From the NCBI GenBank assembly GCA_025934395.1, contig JAICYC010000022.1, forward strand, positions 1 through 41,059: a stretch of DNA of 41,059 nt, given 5' to 3'. The translations under genes were made by a program, and so were the position numbers. This stretch comes from Solirubrobacteraceae bacterium. GTDB lineage: Bacteria; Actinomycetota; Thermoleophilia; Solirubrobacterales; Solirubrobacteraceae. Under the pieces are notes generated by a model that ran no database searches, had not been told where the DNA came from, and saw nothing but the letters and a program-made list of their open reading frames with translations. Below, piece by piece: positions 1-9,949 of this stretch (within the stretch, counting starts at the first letter, position 1; each line of letters starts with the position of its first letter).

Positions 1-1319
1 GCTACGGCTCGCCGGATGACTTCAAGAATTTCGTGGACACGCTGCACCGCGCGGGAATCGGCGTCATTCTCGATTGGGTGCCCGCGCACTTTCCCAAGGA
101 TGACTTCGCGCTTCGCCGCTTCGATGGCACCGCGCTCTACGAGCACGAGGATCCGCGGCTGGGCGAGCATCCGGACTGGGGCACGCTGATCTTCAACTTC
201 GCGCGCAACGAGGTGCGCAACTTCCTGCTCGCGAGCGCGCTGTGGTGGCTGCGCGACTACCACGCCGACGGCCTGCGCGTGGACGCGGTTGCGTCGATGC
301 TCTACCTCGACTACTCCCGCCGCGAGGGCGAGTGGATCCCCAACGAGTTCGGCGGACGCGAGGACACCGATGCGATCTCGTTCCTGAAGGACCTCAACGA
401 GCTGCTGCACGCGCGCGTGCCCGGCGTGATCAGCGCCGCGGAGGAGTCCACCGCGTGGCCCGGCGTGTCGCGACCCACCTACGTGGGCGGCCTGGGGTTC
501 GGCTTCAAGTGGAACATGGGCTGGATGCACGACACCCTGGAGTACTTCTCCAAGGACCCCGTCTACAGGCGCTACGCACATCACCAGCTCACGTTCAGCC
601 TGATGTACGCGTTCACCGAGAACTTCATCCTGCCGCTCAGCCACGACGAGGTCGTGCACGGCAAGCGCTCGCTGCTGGAGAAGATGCCCGGCGACCGCTG
701 GCAGAAGATGGCCAACCTGCGCGCGCTGTTCGCGTACATGTGGGCGCACCCCGGCAAGCAGCTCCTGTTCATGGGCCAGGAGTTCGCCCAGGAGCGCGAG
801 TGGAGCCATGAACGCTCGCTGGACTGGCACCTGCTGGAGAGCGCCGACCACGCGGGCGTGCAGACGCTCGTCCGCGACCTGAACCGCGTCTACCGCGATA
901 CGCCCGCGCTGTGGGAGCGCGACTCCGAGAACGAGGGCTTCTGGTGGCTGGAGCCCAACGACGCGGACGCCAACGTGGTGGCCTTCGGGCGCGCCGACCG
1001 CTCGGGCACGCCGCTCGTGTGCGTGTGCAACCTCTCGCCGGTCCTCCGCACCGGCTACCGCGTGGGGCTCCCGCGCGGCGGGGTCTGGGAGGAGCGCCTG
1101 AACACCGACTCCACCTTCTACGGCGGCTCCGACGTGGGCAACGGGGGCAGCGTCACGGCCGAGGCCCAGCCGTGGCACGGACAGAGCCACTCCGCCGCGC
1201 TCACGCTCCCGCCGCTCGCGGTGCTGTGGCTGGCGCCCGGTCCCGATCCCGCGCCGGCGAGCACGCCAACGCCCGCTGCCCGGCGCGGCGCTTCCGGCCG
1301 CGGGCGCGCCCGGGGTTGA
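1..1319 (+). CDS. glgB: 1,4-alpha-glucan branching enzyme GlgB (5' partial)
   Basis: GH13 branching enzyme that cuts alpha-1,4 chains and re-attaches them as alpha-1,6 branches in glycogen. The frame is open from base 3, so the N-terminal CBM48 region and the first part of the barrel lie outside the window. Visible GH13 blocks, in order, are [26 protein letters not shown] with the nucleophile Asp, [14 protein letters not shown] with the acid/base Glu, and [12 protein letters not shown] with the transition-state His-Asp. The C-terminal all-beta domain follows. The last roughly 25 residues are a Pro/Ala/Arg-rich tail that looks non-catalytic. The stop codon overlaps the TTG start of treZ, so this gene is the upstream member of the treZ-glgX-treY operon visible here. 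Family assignment is certain; only the 5' end is missing. Confidence 0.96.
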   Translation, partial: YGSPDDFKNFVDTLHRAGIGVILDWVPAHFPKDDFALRRFDGTALYEHEDPRLGEHPDWGTLIFNFARNEVRNFLLASALWWLRDYHADGLRVDAVASMLYLDYSRREGEWIPNEFGGREDTDAISFLKDLNELLHARVPGVISAAEESTAWPGVSRPTYVGGLGFGFKWNMGWMHDTLEYFSKDPVYRRYAHHQLTFSLMYAFTENFILPLSHDEVVHGKRSLLEKMPGDRWQKMANLRALFAYMWAHPGKQLLFMGQEFAQEREWSHERSLDWHLLESADHAGVQTLVRDLNRVYRDTPALWERDSENEGFWWLEPNDADANVVAFGRADRSGTPLVCVCNLSPVLRTGYRVGLPRGGVWEERLNTDSTFYGGSDVGNGGSVTAEAQPWHGQSHSAALTLPPLAVLWLAPGPDPAPASTPTPAARRGASGRGRARG

Positions 1320-3061
1320 GCCCAGCTCCCCAGCACGGCTATCCGTGGGAACGGCCGCTGGCCGCAACCCCGGATCGCCACGGGACGGGCTTCCGCGTGT
1401 GGGCGCCCGAGGCGGAGGCGGTCGCGGTGGTGCACCGCGGGGGCAGCACCGAGATGCGCAGCGCGGGGTACGGCATCTGGGAGGCGCACGCGCCGGTGCA
1501 GGCCGGGGGCGACTACCGCTACGCGCTGACCGGCGCGGACGGTCGCGTGCGCAGGCTCCCCGACCCGTGCTCGCGCTGGCAGCCGCGTGGGCTGCGCGGC
1601 CCTTCGCGCGTGTTCGACGCGACCGCCCATCGCTGGGAGGACGGCGGCTTCCGGGCCAAGCCCCTGCGCGAAGCGGTGCTGTACGAGCTCCACGTCGGCG
1701 CCTTCACACCCCAGGGCACGTTCGCCGCGGTCGTGCCGGAGCTGGAGCGGCTCGCACGCCTCGGCGTCACCGCGATCGAGCTGATGCCGGTCGCCGAGGG
1801 TCCCGGCGAGCGGGGCTGGGGCTACGACGGGGTCTACATCTCCGCCGCGCATCACGCCTACGGAGGGCCGCACGCGCTGCAGCAGCTCGTCGACGCCGCC
1901 CACCAGCACGGGATCGCGGTGATCCTCGACGTCGTCTACAACCACCTCGGCGCGTCCGGCGTGCGCGCGATCGAGGCGTTCGGCCCCTACTTCACCGAGC
2001 GCTACAAGACGTTCTGGGGCAAGGCGATCAACTACGACGACGAGGACTGCGACCCCGTGCGCGAGTGGGTGCTGCAGAGCGCGTCCGGTTGGGTCCGCGA
2101 CTTCCACGTGGACGGGCTGCGCGTCGACGCGGTGCATGCGATCTTCGACCAGAGCCCGCGTCACATCGTCGCCGAGGTCGTCCAGCGGGTCGCCTCGGCG
2201 CAGCGCCGCGCGGTCGTGATCGCCGAGTCGGGCTTGAACGATCCGGCCGTCATCCGCCCGCCCTCACGCGGCGGGTGGGGCTGTCACGCCCAATGGGCAG
2301 ACGACTTCCACCACGCCCTGCGCACGCTCGTGAGCGACGAGCGCGAGGGCTACTACGAGGAGTTCGGCAGGATCGCGGACCTCGCCAAGGCGATGCACCG
2401 TCCGTTCGTGCACGACGGGCAGTACTCGCGCTTCCGCCGGCGGCGCTTCGGCGCCCCCGCCGGCGACCGGCCGCCCGAGCAGTTCGTGGTGTTCTCGCAG
2501 AACCACGACCAGGTGGGGAACCGGGCGCTCGGAGACCGGCTCCCTGCGCGGGCACGGCGCCTGGCCGCCTTCTGCGTGCTGCTCTCGCCGTTCGTGCCGA
2601 TGCTGTTCATGGGCGAGGAGTACGGCGAGCCCAACCCGTTCCAGTTCTTCACCGACCACATCGACAAGCGCATCGCGCGTGCCACGCGCAGGGGGCGGCG
2701 GGAGGAGTTCGCTGCGTTCTCCGCGTTCTCGGGCGAGGACATCCCCGACCCGCAGAGCGCCGCCACCTTCGAGGCGTCGAAGCTGTCCCGCCGCCGCGAC
2801 CCCGCGCTGGAACGCCTGTACGCTGACCTGATCCAGGTGCGCGGAACGCTGTCGGGGGAGGCCGAGCTGGCGGGGCTCGACGAGCAGGGCCGATGGCTGC
2901 GCGTGCGGCGCGGTCCGCACGAGATGATCTGCAACTTCGCCTCCCGCACGCGCACGTTCGCGGTCGCGGGGGCACGGATCGTGATCGCCACCGCGCCGGA
3001 AACGGCCAAAACGGGGCGCGAGCTGCGCCTCGCCCCGATGAGCGGGGTGCTGCTCGGGTGA
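1316..3061 (+). CDS. treZ: malto-oligosyltrehalose trehalohydrolase TreZ
   Basis: Hydrolyses the alpha-1,4 bond next to the terminal trehalose unit that TreY makes, releasing free trehalose. The 581-residue length is normal for TreZ. The N-terminal CBM48/E-set domain begins near [14 protein letters not shown]. The barrel carries [24 protein letters not shown] (nucleophile about Asp271), [10 protein letters not shown] (acid/base about Glu304) and [10 protein letters not shown]. The [18 protein letters not shown] segment is typical of TreZ and branching enzymes, and the full combination fits TreZ. I chose the TTG at 1316 because it gives [12 protein letters not shown], overlaps the glgB stop as TTGA, and matches the junction style of the next two genes. 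Longer in-frame readings run through the glgB tail and are implausible. Confidence 0.95.
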   Translation: MSPAPQHGYPWERPLAATPDRHGTGFRVWAPEAEAVAVVHRGGSTEMRSAGYGIWEAHAPVQAGGDYRYALTGADGRVRRLPDPCSRWQPRGLRGPSRVFDATAHRWEDGGFRAKPLREAVLYELHVGAFTPQGTFAAVVPELERLARLGVTAIELMPVAEGPGERGWGYDGVYISAAHHAYGGPHALQQLVDAAHQHGIAVILDVVYNHLGASGVRAIEAFGPYFTERYKTFWGKAINYDDEDCDPVREWVLQSASGWVRDFHVDGLRVDAVHAIFDQSPRHIVAEVVQRVASAQRRAVVIAESGLNDPAVIRPPSRGGWGCHAQWADDFHHALRTLVSDEREGYYEEFGRIADLAKAMHRPFVHDGQYSRFRRRRFGAPAGDRPPEQFVVFSQNHDQVGNRALGDRLPARARRLAAFCVLLSPFVPMLFMGEEYGEPNPFQFFTDHIDKRIARATRRGRREEFAAFSAFSGEDIPDPQSAATFEASKLSRRRDPALERLYADLIQVRGTLSGEAELAGLDEQGRWLRVRRGPHEMICNFASRTRTFAVAGARIVIATAPETAKTGRELRLAPMSGVLLG

Positions 3062-5202
3062 GGGACATCTGGCGCGGAGACCCGTATCCGCAAGGGGCGA
3101 CGTGGGACGGGCGGGGGACGAACTTCTCGCTCTACACCGCCAACGCCGACGGGGTGGAGCTGTGCCTGTTCGACGAGGACGGCTCCGAAGAGCGGATCCG
3201 GCTGGGCGAGTGCACGATGAACAACTGGCACTGCTACCTGCCCGGCGTCGGCCCCGGCCAGCTGTACGGCTATCGCGTGTTCGGTCGCTGGACCCCCGGC
3301 GAGGGCCTGCGCTTCAACCCGGCCAAGCTCCTGATCGACCCCTACGCGAAGGCGATCCGCGGCGGCGTGGACTGGGCGGCGGCGAACACCCTGCCCTACG
3401 TCCCCGATGCAGAGAACGAGGATGCCGACCTCGAGCCCGACGACGAGGACTCCGGCCCTGCGATGCCGCGCTGCGTGGTGATCGACGACCGCTTCGACTG
3501 GGGCGGCGATCGCCACCCGCGGCGTCCCTGGACCGACACGGTCATCTACGAGACCCACGTCAAGGGCTTCACGAAGCTGCATCCCGAGGTGCGCGAGGAC
3601 CTGCGCGGGACCTACGCGGGCCTGGCGAGCGACACCGCGGTCCAGTACCTCTGCGATCTCGGCGTCACCGCGGTGGAGCTGCTGCCGGTGCACCACATCA
3701 TCGACGAGAGCTTCCTGACCGACCGCGGCCTCACGAATTACTGGGGCTACAGCAGCATCGGCTACCTCGCGCCGCACTCGGGCTACGCCGCCACCGGCGA
3801 GCGGGGCGAGCAGGTGAGCGAGTTCAAGGGGATGGTCAAGGCGCTGCACGCAGCCGGCATCGAGGTGATCCTCGACGTCGTCTACAACCACACCGCCGAG
3901 GGCAATCGCCTCGGTCCGATGCTCGGCTTCAAGGGCGTGGACAACTCGACGTTCTACCGGCTGATGGAGGACGACCCGCGTAACTACCGGGACTTCACCG
4001 GCACGGGCAACAGCCTCGATGCGACCAGCCCAGCGGTGCTGAGGCTGATCATGGACTCGCTCCGCTACTGGGTGACCGAGTGCCACGTGGACGGCTTCCG
4101 TTTCGACCTCGCGACCGTGCTCGCGCGCGAGCACTACGACTTCGACCGCCGCTCGGGCTTCTTCGCGGTGATCGGGCAGGACCCCGCGCTGTCGCAGGTC
4201 AAGCTGATCGCCGAGCCGTGGGACGTCGAGCCCGGTGGCTACCAGGTGGGCAACTTCCCCGCGCCCTGGTCGGAGTGGAACGGTCGCTACCGCGACACGA
4301 TGCGCGACTTCTGGCGCGCGCAGCAGGGGGTCGGCGAGTTCGCCTCGCGCTTCACCGGCTCGAGTGACCTGTACGACTCCGACGGACGCGACCCGTTCGC
4401 GTCGATCAACTTCGTCACCGCGCACGACGGCTTCACGCTGCACGACCTGGTCAGCTACGACCGCAAGCACAACGAGGCCAACGGCGAGGACAACCAGGAC
4501 GGCTCCGACGACAACCGCTCGTGGAACTGCGGCGTCGAGGGCGAGACCGACGACCAGGACGTGCTGGCGCTGCGCTTCCGGCAGCAGTGCAACATGCTCG
4601 CCACACTGCTGCTCTCACAGGGCGTGCCGATGCTGCTCGCCGGCGACGAGTTCGCCCGCACCCAGCAGGGCAACAACAACGCGTGGTGCCAGGACAACGA
4701 CATCTCGTGGGTGGGCTGGGATCACGGCACCCGGGAGCGCGCGCAGCGGGAGTTCGCGCGCCGCGTGATCGCGTTGCGCAGGGAGCACCCCGCCTTCCGG
4801 CGCTCGCGCTTCTTCGCGGGCGCCGGCGGCGGTGAGGGGCTGCCGGACGTGTGGTGGTTCCGCTCCGACGGCCGGCGCATGACCCAGCGCGACTGGCGCC
4901 GCGACGACGCGCGATCGCTCGGCGTGTTCCTCAACGGCGCGAAGCTCGAGGAGGTCGACGCGGAGGGGCGGCCGCTGCTGGACCGCTCGTTCCTCGTGAT
5001 CTTCAACGCCCACCACGAGGAGGTCGAGTTCAGGCTCCCGAGCGCCTCCTACGGCAAGCGCTGGAGCCTCTGTCTGTCGAGCGCCGAGCCCGAAGCCCCG
5101 CGAGGCGCATGGGCCCGCGGGCCGCGAGACGCGGTGGCGCTGACCGCCCGGTCGCTGCTCGTGCTGGAGGGCGAGGAGCAGCCGCGCCGCGGGACGCCGT
5201 GA
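3058..5202 (+). CDS. glgX: glycogen debranching enzyme GlgX/TreX
   Basis: Isoamylase-type GH13_11 enzyme that hydrolyses alpha-1,6 branch points of glycogen, giving linear maltodextrins for TreY. The 714 residues match the usual length. The start [23 protein letters not shown] is the classic GlgX N terminus (CBM48). Further blocks are [26 protein letters not shown] (nucleophile about Asp350), [19 protein letters not shown] (acid/base about Glu386) and [17 protein letters not shown], followed by the family-specific [10 protein letters not shown]. The GTG start at 3058 overlaps the treZ stop as GTGA, implying translational coupling. Next to treY and treZ this is functionally the TreX of the TreXYZ pathway; I keep the glgX name because the protein family is the same. 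Confidence 0.96.
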   Translation: MRDIWRGDPYPQGATWDGRGTNFSLYTANADGVELCLFDEDGSEERIRLGECTMNNWHCYLPGVGPGQLYGYRVFGRWTPGEGLRFNPAKLLIDPYAKAIRGGVDWAAANTLPYVPDAENEDADLEPDDEDSGPAMPRCVVIDDRFDWGGDRHPRRPWTDTVIYETHVKGFTKLHPEVREDLRGTYAGLASDTAVQYLCDLGVTAVELLPVHHIIDESFLTDRGLTNYWGYSSIGYLAPHSGYAATGERGEQVSEFKGMVKALHAAGIEVILDVVYNHTAEGNRLGPMLGFKGVDNSTFYRLMEDDPRNYRDFTGTGNSLDATSPAVLRLIMDSLRYWVTECHVDGFRFDLATVLAREHYDFDRRSGFFAVIGQDPALSQVKLIAEPWDVEPGGYQVGNFPAPWSEWNGRYRDTMRDFWRAQQGVGEFASRFTGSSDLYDSDGRDPFASINFVTAHDGFTLHDLVSYDRKHNEANGEDNQDGSDDNRSWNCGVEGETDDQDVLALRFRQQCNMLATLLLSQGVPMLLAGDEFARTQQGNNNAWCQDNDISWVGWDHGTRERAQREFARRVIALRREHPAFRRSRFFAGAGGGEGLPDVWWFRSDGRRMTQRDWRRDDARSLGVFLNGAKLEEVDAEGRPLLDRSFLVIFNAHHEEVEFRLPSASYGKRWSLCLSSAEPEAPRGAWARGPRDAVALTARSLLVLEGEEQPRRGTP

Positions 5203-7214
5203 GCGACGAGCTGATCGCCACCTACCGGCTGCAGCTCGGTCCCGGGCTGGGGTTCGCGCAGGCGCGCGAGCTCGTGCCGTACCTGCGCCGGCTCGGCGTG
5301 AGCCACCTGTACCTGTCTCCTTCGCTGCAGGCGCGCACCGGCTCGACCCATGGCTACGACGTCGTCGACCCCACGCGCATCAGCGCCGAGCTGGGCGGAG
5401 AGGCGGGGTTCCGCGAGCTCGCCGCAGAGGGCATGCCGATCATCCTCGACATCGTCCCCAACCACATGGGCACCGGCGAGGAGAACCGCTGGTGGAGCGA
5501 CCCGCAGGCGCGTGAGCGCTGGTTCGACCTCGACCCCGCGGGCGGCTACCGGCGCTTCTTCGACATCGACGACATGGCGGCGATCCGCCAGGAGCGCGAG
5601 GAGGTGTTCGAGACCTCCCACCGCAAGGTGCTAGAGCTGTATCGGGAGGGGCTGCTGGCCGGGCTGCGCGTCGACCACCCCGACGGCCTCGCCGATCCCG
5701 CCGCGTACCTGCGGCGGCTGGCGCGCGAGGGCGTCGGGAGGGTGTGGGTCGAGAAGATCCTCCACCCCGGTGAGCCGCTGCGCGACTGGCCGGTGAGCGG
5801 CACGGTGGGCTACGAGTTCCTCAACGACGCGTGCGCGGTGTTCGTGGATCGCTCCGCGCGCGAGCCGTTCACCGAGCTGCTAGCGACCGTCACCGGAGAG
5901 CGAAGGACGTTCGCCGAGGTGGCGCTGGAGGCCCAGCTCGAGCAGGCAACCGGACCGTTCGCCCGCGAGCTCGCGCGGCTGGCACGCCTCGGGCCGTTCG
6001 ACGAGCGGTCCCTCGCGAACGCCCTCGCGTCGCTGCCCGTGTACCGCACCTACGTCGAGCCGCTGAGCGGGCGCGTAGAGGAGGCGGACCGGCTCGCCAT
6101 GCGCCAGGCGGGTGTCGAGCCCGCGCTGGAACGGGCGCTGCTGCTCGAGGAGCCGCCCGCGGATCCCGAGCTCGTGATCCGCTTTCAGCAGACCTCGCCC
6201 GCGATCGCCGCCAAGGGCGTCGAGGACACCGCCTACTACCGCCACCTGCGGATGCTCGCACTCAACGAGGTGGGCGGCGATCCCGAACGGTTCGGGCTCT
6301 CGATCGACAGCTTCCACGCCGCGAACATCGAACGGGCCGAGCGCTTCCCCGAGGGGCTGCTGGTGACCCAGACCCACGACACGAAGCGCTCCGGCGATTC
6401 GCGCGCGCGGATCGGCGCCCTGACCGCGATGCCGGCCGGGTGGGCCGAGCACGTCCAGCGATGGCTTGCGATCGGCGAACGGCTCAGCGTCCCGGCCCCG
6501 CCCGCCGCGGTCCAGTACCTGATCCACCAGAGCCTCGTGGGCGTGTGGCCCGTAGAGCTCGCGCGGCTGCAGGCGTACGTGTGCAAGGCGCTGCGCGAGG
6601 CAAAGCAGCAGACCTCGTGGACGGACCCCGACGAGGATTTCGAGGCCCGCGCCCTCGACTTCACGGCCGCGCTCATCCGCGACGAGGAGTTCCTCGAGGA
6701 CTTCGACCCGTTCGTCGCGCGCGTCGCGCGCGTGGGCGAGCTGCACGCGCTGGGACAGCTGCTGCTGAAGCTCACCTGCCCGGGCGTGCCCGACATCTAC
6801 CAGGGCGACGAGCTCTGGCGGCTGTCGTTCGTCGACCCCGACAACCGCAGGCCGGTCGACTGGGCGCGGCGGCGGGCCGCGCTGGAGGGGCTGCGCGACG
6901 AGGGACCCGCGGATCGCGAGACCGCCAAGATGCACACGATCGTCCGCGCGCTCGAGCTGCGCCGCCGGCGCCGGGACTGCTTCGCCGGCGCATACGAGCC
7001 GCTCGCCGCCGGCGAGGGCGTGTGCGCGTTCCTGCGGGGCTCGCGCGTGATGACGCTCGTCGCAACCGGCCCCTGCGCCCACGCCCGTCTCGCGGACCCT
7101 CCGCCCGGCTCCTGGCGCGACGTGCTGAGCGGCGCGCACCTCGAGCCGCGGCGCGACCCCGCGATCGGGGCCCTGCTCGCGCACAGCGCGACGGCTCTCC
7201 TGGAACGGATCTAG
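5199..7214 (+). CDS. treY: malto-oligosyltrehalose synthase TreY (compact form)
   Basis: Intramolecular transglycosylase that turns the reducing-end alpha-1,4 bond of a maltodextrin into an alpha,alpha-1,1 bond. The signature blocks are LYLSPSLQARTGSTHGYDVVDP, ILDIVPNHMG, LAGLRVDHPDGLADP (nucleophile about Asp159), RVWVEKILHPGEPLRDW (acid/base about Glu185), QTSPAIAAKGVEDTAYYR and PGVPDIYQGDELW. At 671 residues it is shorter than typical TreY proteins, which usually exceed 700. The shortfall is concentrated between ENRWW (about residue 99) and YRRFFDID (about 117), where the family normally has a loop domain of several tens of residues. Catalytic blocks are intact, so I expect activity. The GTG start at 5199 overlaps the glgX stop as GTGA. 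Confidence 0.94.
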   Translation: MSDELIATYRLQLGPGLGFAQARELVPYLRRLGVSHLYLSPSLQARTGSTHGYDVVDPTRISAELGGEAGFRELAAEGMPIILDIVPNHMGTGEENRWWSDPQARERWFDLDPAGGYRRFFDIDDMAAIRQEREEVFETSHRKVLELYREGLLAGLRVDHPDGLADPAAYLRRLAREGVGRVWVEKILHPGEPLRDWPVSGTVGYEFLNDACAVFVDRSAREPFTELLATVTGERRTFAEVALEAQLEQATGPFARELARLARLGPFDERSLANALASLPVYRTYVEPLSGRVEEADRLAMRQAGVEPALERALLLEEPPADPELVIRFQQTSPAIAAKGVEDTAYYRHLRMLALNEVGGDPERFGLSIDSFHAANIERAERFPEGLLVTQTHDTKRSGDSRARIGALTAMPAGWAEHVQRWLAIGERLSVPAPPAAVQYLIHQSLVGVWPVELARLQAYVCKALREAKQQTSWTDPDEDFEARALDFTAALIRDEEFLEDFDPFVARVARVGELHALGQLLLKLTCPGVPDIYQGDELWRLSFVDPDNRRPVDWARRRAALEGLRDEGPADRETAKMHTIVRALELRRRRRDCFAGAYEPLAAGEGVCAFLRGSRVMTLVATGPCAHARLADPPPGSWRDVLSGAHLEPRRDPAIGALLAHSATALLERI

Positions 7215-7234
7215 GCGGTGACGTGCGGGAGCTG

Positions 7235-7912
7235 CTAGGTCCTGCCCGTCTCGCGCTGGGCGGGAGCGGCTTTCTCGCCGCGCGCGCCCATCACCGCGAC
7301 GATCAGGAACCAGAGCAGCGGCAGCACGAGCGGGAAGAAGGCGACGGCTGCGATCGCTCCGAGCGCAGCGACGTAGCCCGCGTACGCGACCCACCGCGGC
7401 AGCGCTCCGGTCCTGGCCACCGCTGCGCTGAGCGTGCCGATTATGCACGCGCTCGCCAGCCCGAAGAGCACGAACAGCAGCGGGAAGAAGAGTTCGGAGA
7501 TCGCGCGCATCGTGTCGCCGCTCGCGGGCAGAGGGCTTTCGCCGAATTCGACCGCGCCCGCGAAGCTCGCGCCGCCGACGAGCGCGCCCACCCCGATCCC
7601 CGCCGCAGCCAGCACGCTGAGGCCCGAGACCGCGCGGCCCCAAGTCTGGTCGAGGGCGAGCCATCCGCGCAGCCCGTCACAGAACCAGACGAACGCGATC
7701 GCCGCGATCACCAGCAGATAGGCGCTGATGATCACGCCCACCCGATGTCCGCTCGTGGACATTTCGGTCACCCACTTCTGCGCCGCCGTGGCGGCGGTGT
7801 CGGTGGATTTGATTTCGGGCGTGTTGCCGAAGTAGACGAACACGCCCGCGACGAAGAACACGACGAACAGAACACCGGCGAGCATCGCTCGCCGCTGCGG
7901 CCCCGTACCCAT
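7235..7912 (-). CDS. five-helix integral membrane protein, unknown function
   Basis: 225 residues with five hydrophobic segments. Helix 1 begins right after the basic N terminus (RRAMLAGVLFVVFFVAGVF). An extracytoplasmic stretch of about 35 residues (TPEIKSTDTAATAAQKWV) follows, then four more helices ending in a short charged tail (GARGEKAAPAQRE). I recognise no catalytic motif and no named family. The start is the ATG at 7912 because AAAGGGGAG lies six bases upstream. The in-frame ATG at 7933 would place that Shine-Dalgarno inside the gene. The gene is convergent with treY (20 bases between stops) and divergent from the GH63 enzyme. Nothing ties it functionally to either neighbour. Confidence 0.8.
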   Translation of the reverse strand: MGTGPQRRAMLAGVLFVVFFVAGVFVYFGNTPEIKSTDTAATAAQKWVTEMSTSGHRVGVIISAYLLVIAAIAFVWFCDGLRGWLALDQTWGRAVSGLSVLAAAGIGVGALVGGASFAGAVEFGESPLPASGDTMRAISELFFPLLFVLFGLASACIIGTLSAAVARTGALPRWVAYAGYVAALGAIAAVAFFPLVLPLLWFLIVAVMGARGEKAAPAQRETGRT

Positions 7913-8067
7913 TGCTGACTCCCCTTTTGTCATATCCGCTCGCCCACGGCGAACCCCGCGTGGCGATCGTAGATAGGAGGGAGGACGTGGTCGATGCCGG
8001 CCGGTGAGGCCCCCTCGGCGAGGGCGCTCGGGGCCAACCGCGCGTTCCGGGATGCTCCCGCTGTCCC

Positions 8068-9297
8068 ATGAGCGACGCCCCGACCGAGATCGAGACGATC
8101 CGTGACCTCTGCGAGGCCACGCTCCGGGCCAACTGGCGCGAGGGGGAGCGCGGCACCGACGGCGCGAGGTTCGCCTACACCAGCCCGAGCCCCGGACGCT
8201 ACCCGTTCCAGTGGTACTGGGACTCGTGCTTCGCCGCGATGGTGTGGCGCCGGTTCGATCCCGCGCGCGCACGCGCGGAGCTCGAGTCGTTGCTGGCCGC
8301 CCAGCGCGAGGACGGCTTCATCGGTCACACGATCTTCTGGGACGGCGCCCTGAACCTGCGCCAGCGCCTCACCTACAACGTCAGCTCCCAGCACGCCGCG
8401 ATGACGTCCACGATCCAACCGCCGGTGCTGGCGTGGGCCTGGAGCGTCGCGGTGGGGGATCCCGCCGGCGTGCCCGCGATCGAGCGCCATTACGACTGGC
8501 TCGCGCGGCACCGAGACCTCGACGGCGACGGGCTGATCTGGATCATCCAACCCGACGAGTCCGGTCTCGACGCCTCGCCCCAGTTCGACGCGATCTGGCG
8601 CACGCGGGCGGACGGGCTCCCCGGGTTCCTGGTGCTCGTCTACCGCAATCGTCGCCGCGAGTTCGACCTCCGCCGCGTGGCCGCGGACGGAAAACCCGTC
8701 TGCTGCGAGGTCGTCACCAACGTGCTCTACGCGCTCTCGCTGATGGCGCTGGGGCGCCCGTCGCTGACGGGAACGATCGTCGAGCGGATGTACGACGAGC
8801 AAGCGGGGCTGTTCCGACCCCTCGCGCGCCCCGCACCCCGACGCGAGCCCACCGTGACCTGGGCGTCGCTCGCGCCGCTCGCGCTGCCCGACCTCCCCGA
8901 CGCGATCGCCACACGCCTGATCGAGGAGCACCTCCTCGACGCCGCCCGCTTCTGGACCCCCGTCCCGCCGCCGTCGGTTCCCGTCGACGATCCGAAGTTC
9001 TCGCGGAAGGAGTCGACGCTCGGGATCCGCCGGTACTGGCGCGGGCCGACCTGGGTGAACTCCGCCTGGCTGCTGTGGCTGGGCCTGATCCGGACGGGCT
9101 ATCGCGAGCAGGCTGACGCGCTCCGCGATCGGATCGTCGGCGCGGTGCTGCGCGGCGGCCTGCGCGAGTACTACGACCCGTTCGACGGGCGCGGGATGGG
9201 CGCCACCGGATTCGCGTGGTCGACGCTCGTGATGGAGATGCTCGAGCCCGACCCGCTCGCCACGACGAGCCTGCTGCCGCGCCGCGCGCAAGCCTGA
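8068..9297 (+). CDS. GH63-type glycosidase, probable glucosyl/mannosylglycerate hydrolase
   Basis: A 409-residue (alpha/alpha)6-barrel enzyme without a signal peptide, hence cytoplasmic. Motifs fit the short bacterial GH63 branch: FQWYWDSCFAAM near residue 47, QPDESGLDASPQFD near 161 with the likely catalytic acid Asp168, YWRGPTWVNSAW near 325, and GGLREYYDPFDGRGMGATGFAWS near 363 with a candidate base Glu (about 367). Known members of about this size include the mannosylglycerate hydrolases of Thermus and Rubrobacter and the mycobacterial glucosylglycerate hydrolase. These mobilise organic solutes during growth or nitrogen recovery. The position beside trehalose/glycogen genes supports a solute-turnover role. 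The exact substrate cannot be read from sequence; a generic GH63 alpha-glucosidase is the alternative. Confidence 0.8.
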   Translation: MSDAPTEIETIRDLCEATLRANWREGERGTDGARFAYTSPSPGRYPFQWYWDSCFAAMVWRRFDPARARAELESLLAAQREDGFIGHTIFWDGALNLRQRLTYNVSSQHAAMTSTIQPPVLAWAWSVAVGDPAGVPAIERHYDWLARHRDLDGDGLIWIIQPDESGLDASPQFDAIWRTRADGLPGFLVLVYRNRRREFDLRRVAADGKPVCCEVVTNVLYALSLMALGRPSLTGTIVERMYDEQAGLFRPLARPAPRREPTVTWASLAPLALPDLPDAIATRLIEEHLLDAARFWTPVPPPSVPVDDPKFSRKESTLGIRRYWRGPTWVNSAWLLWLGLIRTGYREQADALRDRIVGAVLRGGLREYYDPFDGRGMGATGFAWSTLVMEMLEPDPLATTSLLPRRAQA

Positions 9298-9315
9298 CGC
9301 GGCCGTCGAGCCGCG
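9298..9315. terminator. possible hairpin after GH63 gene
   Basis: Six-base perfect inverted repeat CGCGGC / GCCGCG with a six-base loop immediately after the GH63 stop and before the convergent cyclic-nucleotide-binding gene. There is no U-tract, so a terminator role is only plausible. Confidence 0.35.
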
Positions 9316-9354
9316 GGGCGGGAAGCGGCCGGAACGAGGTGCAGCGCCGGGCGC

Positions 9355-9759
9355 CTACGAGGACGGCGCCGGCTGTCCTTCGCCGCCCTGGCGCTCCTCC
9401 ACGAGCTTTTCCAGCTGCTCGCCGATCTCCCCGGAGATCCGCCTCAGGTCCCATTTGCTCAGCGTGATGAGGCGCATCGGCGAGGTCGCCACGACGTCGG
9501 CCGTGCGGCGGCCGCCCGACAGCATCCCCATCTCGCCGAAAACGTCCCCGGGGCCGAGCGAGCCGACGACCTCGCCTGCCTTGAGCACGTCCGCAGTGCC
9601 GCTTTCGATCACGATCAGGTCGTAGGAGTAGTCGCCTTCGTGCACGAGCCGCTTGCCTGCGGACACCGAGGTCTCGCTCGCGAACACCGCAACCGTGTTG
9701 AGGGCTTTCTCAGACAGCCCGGAGAACAGCGGGATGGCCTTCAGGTGATCGGGATCCAT
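9355..9759 (-). CDS. single-domain cyclic nucleotide-binding protein
   Basis: 134 residues that are essentially one cNMP-binding beta-barrel of the CRP/PKA type. The N-terminal helix (LFSGLSEKALNTVAVFA) is followed by the barrel and the phosphate-binding cassette GDVFGEMGMLSGGRRTADVV (about residues 70-90), which keeps the Glu of FGE and the Arg that contacts the cyclic phosphate. There is no DNA-binding HTH, kinase or channel domain. The protein is therefore a stand-alone sensor module, or uses the fold without the ligand. The C-terminal helix is charged (ISGEIGEQLEKLVEERQ) and could mediate partner binding. No cyclase or obvious partner is adjacent; the nearest K+ channel gene, at 11655, already has its own RCK domain. 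Confidence 0.88.
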   Translation of the reverse strand: MDPDHLKAIPLFSGLSEKALNTVAVFASETSVSAGKRLVHEGDYSYDLIVIESGTADVLKAGEVVGSLGPGDVFGEMGMLSGGRRTADVVATSPMRLITLSKWDLRRISGEIGEQLEKLVEERQGGEGQPAPSS

Positions 9760-9936
9760 AGCGCCTCAGTCTTTCGAGATTGCGGTCGAAAACCGTCACG
9801 TTCCGATGCGCGCTGCAGCGCTCCCGGGACGAACGTCCTGCAGACTAACGCCCGCGGCCACCCGCGCGCCACCGCACCCCGCCCGGGGGGGCCCGCCACG
9901 GTCGCGCAGCCGCCCGCCGCCGGCGCTGTCGAGGAG

Positions 9937-9942
9937 TAGAGT
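9937..9942 (+). promoter_or_regulatory. -10 box of P450 gene
   Basis: TAGAGT ends seven bases before the GTG at 9950, placing the expected transcription start on or next to the start codon. This supports a leaderless mRNA and decides the start. Confidence 0.55.
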
Positions 9943-9949
9943 CGAGAAC

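Noticed and set aside
5880-7664. Long minus-strand open frame opposite treY
   Set aside because: Shadow of treY; no recognisable domain.
7932-7960. Possible SigB/SigF-like box upstream of the membrane protein at 7912
   Set aside because: GGTT-N14-GGATAT departs from the consensus at both elements; not strong enough to list.
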